DNA from: Lachnospiraceae bacterium UBA7109 | GTDB taxonomy: Bacteria; Bacillota; Clostridia; Lachnospirales; Lachnospiraceae | NCBI GenBank assembly: GCA_002492335.1 | Contig: DKYD01000033.1 | Coordinates: forward strand, 19,881-39,668 | Direction of reading: 5' to 3' | DNA length: 19,788 bases | Shown here: positions 14,988 to 19,788 of the stretch, one piece after another | Position numbering within the stretch: position 1 is the first letter of the stretch | How the letters are laid out: every line of letters begins with the position of its first letter | Position numbers and translations under genes: made by a program | Notes under the pieces: generated by a model | The model's input: only the letters and a program-made list of their open reading frames with translations | Told to the model about the DNA's origin: nothing | Database searches by the model: none

Positions 14988-15706
14988 TCTACCTCCCTTC
15001 GCATTTTGTCAAACCGAAACCGCGTATAAGCATTTTGTGCCTCTTTCAATTTTCTCCGGGCAACCGGGATTGTTTTTCCGTCACTCATAACAAAGAGATC
15101 TTCCGTCAGTTTTACGGTTTCATAAAAATTAAGAATAATTCCTTTAATTGGAGAAAAGAAATAGGGGTACGACAACAAAAGCTGTTCTGCCTCTGACTGG
15201 GAAGAACGCATACGATGTATTTCCTTGCTCTTTAAATAGAAGGTTACCACGTGATTGTGGTAATCGGTATAAAGAATCTTTCGCAATATCACCGGATATC
15301 CGTCTGGCAATGTAAGAACCCTTGACTGTTCTATATTTTCCGGGTTCAGTCGTCCCAGCATTCGGGAAAGACTCTCCAAAGTGACGGGTTTGCACAGATA
15401 ATATTGTGCGTTTACCTCATAGCTCTCAGCAGCAAACTCATTGCTGGAGGTACAGAATACCAGCCGTATCTCCCGGTCAGTACCGCGAATTCTCCGGGCG
15501 ATTTCTATGCCTGTCATTTGATCCATAAAAACATCCAGGATTACCACATCATACAAGCTCTGTTTATAGGAACGAAGAAAATCTTCCCCACTGGAAAATT
15601 CATCAATTGTACAATATAAATAACCTTTCTCTAGCAATATCTGCGCAAGCATATCCGCTATCTTTGTACGTTGTATATAGTCGTCGTCTACCAAAGCAAT
15701 CTTCAT
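14981..15706 (-). CDS. LytTR-family response regulator (AgrA-like)
   Basis: 241 residues. Receiver domain 1-125: acidic triad DDD (7-9), phosphoacceptor D58 in VVILDVFMD, conserved T/S near FCTSS and K in CKPVT. LytTR DNA-binding domain about 130-235 (ILYTDYHNHVVTFYLKSKEIHRMRSS, FFSPIKGIILN, KTIPVARRKLKEAQNAY), ending with the VSR-type motif here written VARRKLKE. It binds short direct repeats and should be phosphorylated by the downstream kinase. Start has AAGGAGG 5 bases upstream. First gene of the two-gene operon; a strong promoter lies at 15744-15772. The intergenic region shared with the surface protein contains a direct repeat fitting a LytTR box (15797-15829), so it is the likely direct regulator of that gene. 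Confidence 0.95.
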   Translation of the reverse strand: MKIALVDDDYIQRTKIADMLAQILLEKGYLYCTIDEFSSGEDFLRSYKQSLYDVVILDVFMDQMTGIEIARRIRGTDREIRLVFCTSSNEFAAESYEVNAQYYLCKPVTLESLSRMLGRLNPENIEQSRVLTLPDGYPVILRKILYTDYHNHVVTFYLKSKEIHRMRSSQSEAEQLLLSYPYFFSPIKGIILNFYETVKLTEDLFVMSDGKTIPVARRKLKEAQNAYTRFRFDKMRREVEC

Positions 15707-15743
15707 GCTGCCTCCTTGAAATCACAGTTAAGAATTGTTTTTT

Positions 15744-15772
15744 ATTATATCAAAACACATAATAGAAATCAA
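15744..15772 (-). promoter_or_regulatory. Promoter for the response regulator-kinase operon
   Basis: Minus strand TTGATT (15767-15772), exactly 17 bases, TATAAT (15744-15749) preceded by TGA, an extended -10. Start expected near 15737, giving a leader of about 30 bases. Nearest repeat TAACCCTGG (15777-15785) abuts the -35 box. Confidence 0.65.
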
Positions 15773-15796
15773 ACGATAACCCTGGAGAAGCCGGTC

Positions 15797-15829
15797 ACAA
15801 TTAAGTCATTTTTTGACCAATTGAGTCAT
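15797..15829 (+). promoter_or_regulatory. Putative LytTR/AgrA-type direct-repeat box
   Basis: CAATTAAGTCAT (15798-15809) and CAATTGAGTCAT (15818-15829) are direct repeats with one mismatch and a 20-bp period, close to two helical turns, so a dimer would bind one face. ACAATTAAG (15797-15805) differs by one base from the S. aureus AgrA half-site ACAGTTAAG as I remember it. The -10-like TATACT follows at 15858. Confidence 0.55.
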
Positions 15830-15857
15830 ACCGGATGATTTGCAGAGTAAAAACAAG

Positions 15858-15863
15858 TATACT
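15858..15863 (+). promoter_or_regulatory. -10 element of the surface-protein promoter
   Basis: TATACT lies 32 bases after the second half-site of the repeat box, with no good -35 at the usual 17-base spacing. A weak -35 is typical of an activator-dependent promoter. It would give a leader of about 93 bases before the ATG at 15963. Confidence 0.4.
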
Positions 15864-15962
15864 GTACAGGCAATAAAATGAAAATCAGGCAGTAACCCTG
15901 GCAATTGAACTGATAATCCGGCATTTGCCAATTTGCCATAACAATCTTAGGAGGGATTTTTC

Positions 15963-18900
15963 ATGAAACAAAAAAAGAAAAAACGTCTATGGGCGCTGAT
16001 ATCAGCTCTGGTGTTTATTGTCGGACTGCTTCCGGGCGAGGTGGTAGCTTCAGCGTCTGATGCGAATGGGGCAGATGATACTTCCGACAGTTTTAATACC
16101 GGAACTATCGAGGAAAACGGTATTTTGGATAACCTGGATATCAAAAATGCACTGACCGACGTCTTCAGATATTCCTACAACAACCAGCTAAATAAAGCCA
16201 GAGAAACAGGAGCAACGGAGATCAGGAATCTTAAATTAAACAGAGCCTCTGCAGATGAGGGCGATCTGAGCCAGGACGGATATCACTGGGACGCAGGCAG
16301 CCGAACATTAACTCTGGGAGATTCCGCACAATTTGGATCCGTGATCCTTCCGGATAATCATGCGGTTACAGTGGTTACAAACGGGGAAAATCGCTTTAAT
16401 AGTTTGAGTGTCGAAGGCGAAGGTTTTTATGGTCAGTCATATAAAATGGATATCACAATCTCCGGAAACGGTACACTTACGGTTCAGGAGGGTATCTACA
16501 CCGGTATGGACGGAGATGCTCTGACTGTTGACTATGGGGCGGGACTTGTGGTTAATGGGGGTATCAGCATCGGCGCTTCCGGCGGAGTGAATTCCACAGT
16601 CACCGTAAAAGGCAGATTGTCGGCAAATGGGGATTCGGCAAATGCTATATGTGCCGGAAAAGTAGTTGTAAAAAACACCGGTGAGCTGCATGTTTCGGGA
16701 ACGTATGGCGTCGTTCTTAATGGAATGGTCGTCAATGATAATAAACAGTATGACGGTGTTTTTACCATTGAAAACGGCGGCGCCTTCTATGCAGACTGCA
16801 GTGTGTATGCCGTCTGTGTATTCACTCATTATATAGCCGAAGAACTATCGAATAAGGATGCAGAAAAAATGATTGTTCTGCCAAATCTTTATCTGCCATC
16901 AGGTTACGAAATAAAAGCCGTAAAAGGATCTCAGGAAGAATCAGGAACCTCATACGGCATCACTATCGCAGAGGAAGATGCGGAAACGAAGTTTGAGGAA
17001 GGCGAATTAATCGGCGCAGCAGGCAGTATCCGTCTTCTTTCTCATAATCATAAGCTTACGCATATTGCCGCCGAGCCAAAGACCTGTACCGAGAACGGCC
17101 ATACGGAATATTGGACCTGCAATGGCTGCGGCAGAATATACAGTGATGAAACTGGGACAACACAGATAAGACAGAGTGAGACTGTGATTCCTGCAGGTCA
17201 TGAACTTCAGTACCACTCCGCCAGGGCAGCCACCTGTACAGAAGGCGGAAACATCGAATACTGGTTCTGCAGCGTCTGTGCAAAATATTTCGCTGATGAA
17301 GCTGCTACAAATGAAATCGCAAAGGAAAAAGCCATAATTGATGCTCTTGGGCATGATTTTAGCGGCGCTTATGACGAATATGATGAAACTGGACACTGGC
17401 ATATCTGTCACCGTCAGGGTTGTCGTATTAAGGAACCTCACATTGCTCACAACTTTACAGATTATGTGTACAATGACGATGCTACTTATTTTGCAGACGG
17501 AACAGAAACAGCAGTCTGTGATGCAAACGGTTGTCCACAGACACACACACGAGCAAAAACGGGAACCATGCTGCATGACGACACAGCGCCCACCGGCGAG
17601 ATACGCGTGAACGAAAACAGTTTTAAAGCTTTTCTTAACACCATTACGTTCGGCATTTTCTGCAAAGATAAGTATGATGTTACTATCACCGGAAAAGACG
17701 ATGAAACCAATATCAAAAGTATTGAATACTACATTTCCGAAACAGCAATTTCCGAAGAGGATATTGTACAGGTAACCGAATGGAAAAAATACTCTGCGTT
17801 CAGCATTGCTGATGATGGAAAATACATCATCTATGCTAAAATCACCAACAACGTTGGCAATGTCACCTATATCAGCACCAACGGTATGGTGCTGGATGAG
17901 ACGCTTCCGATCATCAAAGGCCTTATGAATGGCAAGACCTATTGTTCCGAAGTCACTTTTACTGTGGAAGACGAAAATATCGATTATGTAACTGTAAATG
18001 GTAAGAAAACTACAGATTATACTCTGAAAGCAGACGGCTCAACCTATGAAGTGAAAGCTGTTGACATGGCAGGAAATGAAAGTCTTCCCTGCAAGGTAAC
18101 AGTCAGGAACGGACATACTTTTACAACATATGTTTCCAACGGTGACGCCACTTGCATGGCAGACGGAACTGAATCGGCAAAATGTGATTTTTGTGATGTC
18201 ATCGACACAAGAACAGCAATCGGCTCTAAGCAGAACCACTCCATGACACATCACACCGCTAAGGCCGCCACCTGTACAGAGGACGGAAACATCGAATACT
18301 GGACCTGCAGTTTCTGTGGAAAGTATTTCTCTGATGAGGCCGGTGCAAATGTAATCACAGCGGAAGATATTGTAGTTAATGCTCTTGGACATGATTTTAG
18401 CGGCGCGTATGACGCGTATGATGAAAACGGACACTGGCATATCTGTCACCACAAGGGCTGTGATGTCAACGAAGCACACGTTGCTCACAACTTTACAGAT
18501 TATGTGTATAATAACGATGCCACTTATTTTGCAGACGGAACAGAAACAGCAACCTGTGATGCGGACGGTTGTTCACAGACGCACACAAGAGTAAAAACAG
18601 GAACCATGCTGCATGACGACACAGCGCCCACTGGCGAGATAAAAGTAAAAGAGAACAGTTTTAAGGCTTTTCTTAACGCTATTACGTTCGACACTTTTTA
18701 TAAAGATAAGTATGATGTCACAATTACCGGAAAAGATGACGAAACCGATATCAAGAGCATTGAGTACTACATTTCCGAAACAGCAATTTCCGAAGAAGAT
18801 ATTGTACAGATAACCGAATGGAAAAAATACTCTGCGTTCAGCATTACTGATGATGGGAAATATATCATCTATGCCAAAATTACCAACAATGTTGGCAACG

Positions 18901-19742
18901 TCACCTATATCAGCACCAATGGTATGGTGCTGGATGAGACGCTTCCGGTACTCGTAGGACTTACAGATGGCAAGACCTATTGTTCTGAAGTCACTTTTAC
19001 TGTAGCGGATGAAAACATCAACTACGTAACTGTAAATGGTGAAAAAACTACAGATTATACTCTGAAGGCAGACGGTTCCACCTATGAGGTAAAGGCTGTT
19101 GACATGGCAGGAAATGAAAGTCTTCCCTGCAAGGTAACGGTCAGGAACGGACATACCTTTACAACATATGTTTCAAACAATGATGCTACTTGTACGATGG
19201 ATGGAACAGAAACGGCAAAATGTGATTTTTGTGATGCTCTTGACACAAGAACAGCAATCGACTCCAATACGGGCCACTCCATAACACATCACACTACTAA
19301 AGCTGCCACCTGTACAGAAGACGGAAACATCGAATACTGGACCTGCAGCTCCTGTAAAAAGTATTTTGCTGACGAGGCCGGTGCAAATGTAATCGCCAAG
19401 GAAGATACAATTATTGAAGCAACAGGTCATGAAATAAGAATCGAAAATAAGAGAGAAGCTACTTGTACGAAAGAAGGCTATACAGGCGATCAGGTTTGTA
19501 TTATTTGTGGAGAAATAATCCAGAAAGGTACAGTCATCGCAAAGCTTGATCATAACTTTAGAAATGGCAGCTGTACCGTCTGTGGCCTGACTGATCCGGA
19601 TCTTAAAACGAGTGCGAAACTAATCAATCCCAAAACAGGAGACAGTAACAACTTCATAATATGGAGCGTATTATTATTACTTTCCGTTATAGGAATTGTA
19701 TCCCTTAGAATGTCTGCCTGCAATAAGCAAAGAAAAAGATAA
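15963..19742 (+). CDS. Large repeat-containing surface protein with NPKTG sortase signal
   Basis: 1259 residues. Signal peptide about 1-31 (MKQKKKKR, hydrophobic core, VVASA). Residues about 100-300 are glycine/valine-rich short strands beginning GYHWDAGSRTLTLGDS, resembling the beta-helical carbohydrate-binding modules of clostridial surface proteins. From about 362 come Cys-motif segments (ATCTEDGNIEYWTC-x2-C) alternating with Ig-like segments (KYDVTITGKDDE, DGSTYEVKAVDMAGNES). Residues 422-767 and 768-1113 are two 346-residue repeats, followed by a partial third. The C terminus has NPKTG (1222-1226), a membrane helix and the basic tail NKQRKR, a sortase signal with N in place of L. AGGAGG precedes the ATG by 8 bases. 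Expected location: covalently on peptidoglycan, as adhesin or glycan-binding protein; ligand unknown. Likely under control of the adjacent LytTR system. Confidence 0.88.
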   Translation: MKQKKKKRLWALISALVFIVGLLPGEVVASASDANGADDTSDSFNTGTIEENGILDNLDIKNALTDVFRYSYNNQLNKARETGATEIRNLKLNRASADEGDLSQDGYHWDAGSRTLTLGDSAQFGSVILPDNHAVTVVTNGENRFNSLSVEGEGFYGQSYKMDITISGNGTLTVQEGIYTGMDGDALTVDYGAGLVVNGGISIGASGGVNSTVTVKGRLSANGDSANAICAGKVVVKNTGELHVSGTYGVVLNGMVVNDNKQYDGVFTIENGGAFYADCSVYAVCVFTHYIAEELSNKDAEKMIVLPNLYLPSGYEIKAVKGSQEESGTSYGITIAEEDAETKFEEGELIGAAGSIRLLSHNHKLTHIAAEPKTCTENGHTEYWTCNGCGRIYSDETGTTQIRQSETVIPAGHELQYHSARAATCTEGGNIEYWFCSVCAKYFADEAATNEIAKEKAIIDALGHDFSGAYDEYDETGHWHICHRQGCRIKEPHIAHNFTDYVYNDDATYFADGTETAVCDANGCPQTHTRAKTGTMLHDDTAPTGEIRVNENSFKAFLNTITFGIFCKDKYDVTITGKDDETNIKSIEYYISETAISEEDIVQVTEWKKYSAFSIADDGKYIIYAKITNNVGNVTYISTNGMVLDETLPIIKGLMNGKTYCSEVTFTVEDENIDYVTVNGKKTTDYTLKADGSTYEVKAVDMAGNESLPCKVTVRNGHTFTTYVSNGDATCMADGTESAKCDFCDVIDTRTAIGSKQNHSMTHHTAKAATCTEDGNIEYWTCSFCGKYFSDEAGANVITAEDIVVNALGHDFSGAYDAYDENGHWHICHHKGCDVNEAHVAHNFTDYVYNNDATYFADGTETATCDADGCSQTHTRVKTGTMLHDDTAPTGEIKVKENSFKAFLNAITFDTFYKDKYDVTITGKDDETDIKSIEYYISETAISEEDIVQITEWKKYSAFSITDDGKYIIYAKITNNVGNVTYISTNGMVLDETLPVLVGLTDGKTYCSEVTFTVADENINYVTVNGEKTTDYTLKADGSTYEVKAVDMAGNESLPCKVTVRNGHTFTTYVSNNDATCTMDGTETAKCDFCDALDTRTAIDSNTGHSITHHTTKAATCTEDGNIEYWTCSSCKKYFADEAGANVIAKEDTIIEATGHEIRIENKREATCTKEGYTGDQVCIICGEIIQKGTVIAKLDHNFRNGSCTVCGLTDPDLKTSAKLINPKTGDSNNFIIWSVLLLLSVIGIVSLRMSACNKQRKR
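17226..18263 (+). repeat. Tandem repeat unit 1 (1038 bp, 346 codons) in the surface protein
   Basis: Starts at GCAGCCACCTGTACAG. The same landmark recurs at 18264 and 19302, exactly 1038 bp apart each time. Order inside the unit: ATCTEGGNIEYW Cys segment, GHWHICH-x3-C segment, Ig-like region, second Ig-like region ending DMAGNES, short ATC...CDFCD segment. Confidence 0.9.
18264..19301 (+). repeat. Tandem repeat unit 2 (1038 bp, 346 codons)
   Basis: Same length and module order as unit 1, with no net indel. Stretches around 18765-18830 and 18900-18945 match unit 1 (17727-17792 and 17862-17907) almost base for base, while other parts differ mostly at third positions. Confidence 0.9.
19302..19432 (+). 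repeat. Partial third repeat unit
   Basis: Begins with the same GC-GCCACCTGTACAGA-GACGG landmark and stays alignable through GCAAATGTAATC to about GGTCATGA, then diverges into a different Cys segment (ATCTKEGYTGDQVC-x2-C and GSCTVC) leading to the cell-wall signal. Confidence 0.75.
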
Positions 19743-19770
19743 CAAAACAAGTGACGTCTCTGTGAAGAAA

Positions 19771-19788
19771 GGGGCTGTCGCACTAAGT
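19771..19788. mobile_element. Possible terminal inverted repeat of an insertion sequence
   Basis: GGGGCTGTCGCACTAAGT at the right edge resembles the GGGGCTGTC-type ends I associate with IS1182-like elements of Firmicutes. It begins 28 bases after the surface-protein stop. No transposase or partner repeat is within the window, so this is only a flag. Confidence 0.2.

Noticed and set aside
17226..19432. Repeats considered as a CRISPR array or as transposon copies
   Set aside because: Units are long, contiguous, in frame and protein coding, with no spacers.
17007..19553. Series of minus-strand ORFs of 126 to 193 codons opposite the surface-protein repeats
   Set aside because: They recur with the 1038-bp repeat and reflect codon bias of the plus-strand gene, not independent genes.

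Overview
The window looks like chromosomal DNA from a gut-type Firmicute, most likely Lachnospiraceae (Clostridia). The reasons are: AT-rich intergenic DNA with strong AGGAGG-type ribosome binding sites; a DUF4474 protein; an ECF sigma factor paired with a DUF4179 anti-sigma factor; a GHKL/LytTR two-component system; an SLH-anchored glycoside hydrolase; and a large Cys-motif repeat protein ending in an NPKTG sortase signal. The assignment rests on family content only, and no species is claimed.

Layout. 1-662 (-): 5' part of a PLP-dependent aminotransferase of the Aminotran_MocR type, cut by the window edge. 940-2738 (+): DUF4474 membrane-anchored protein and a metallophosphoesterase overlapping by ATGA. 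2737-2940: hairpin, plus a strong minus-strand promoter in front of a possible 20-codon ORF. 3006-7342 (-): a tight six-gene run, transcribed YolD-like, nitroreductase, Y-family DNA polymerase, YunG-like, GtrA, PAS-GNAT. 7424-8818 (-): MATE efflux pump whose leader carries a terminator-like hairpin between promoter and start codon. 8988-11699 (-): secreted GH93-like arabinanase with beta-trefoil, InlB-like and three SLH modules. 11943-13581 (+): ECF sigma factor and DUF4179 anti-sigma factor, divergent from the hydrolase. 13647-15706 (-): AgrC/AgrA-like histidine kinase and LytTR response regulator. 15963-19742 (+): 1259-residue sortase-anchored surface protein with two exact-period 1038-bp repeats and a partial third. 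The last 18 bases may be the tip of an insertion sequence.

How the genes may work together. Two regulator-surface protein modules sit side by side. In the first, the ECF/anti-sigma pair shares a short divergent promoter region with the SLH hydrolase. In the second, the LytTR two-component system is divergent from the repeat protein; the intergenic region holds two direct repeats 20 bp apart in the position expected for an AgrA/LytTR activator. That is the most testable system here: a membrane sensor directly switching on a large, recombination-prone cell-wall protein. The YolD-polymerase operon is a translesion-synthesis (damage tolerance) cluster with an unusual nitroreductase insertion and membrane/acetyltransferase passengers. 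All functional statements are from sequence reading without database searches.
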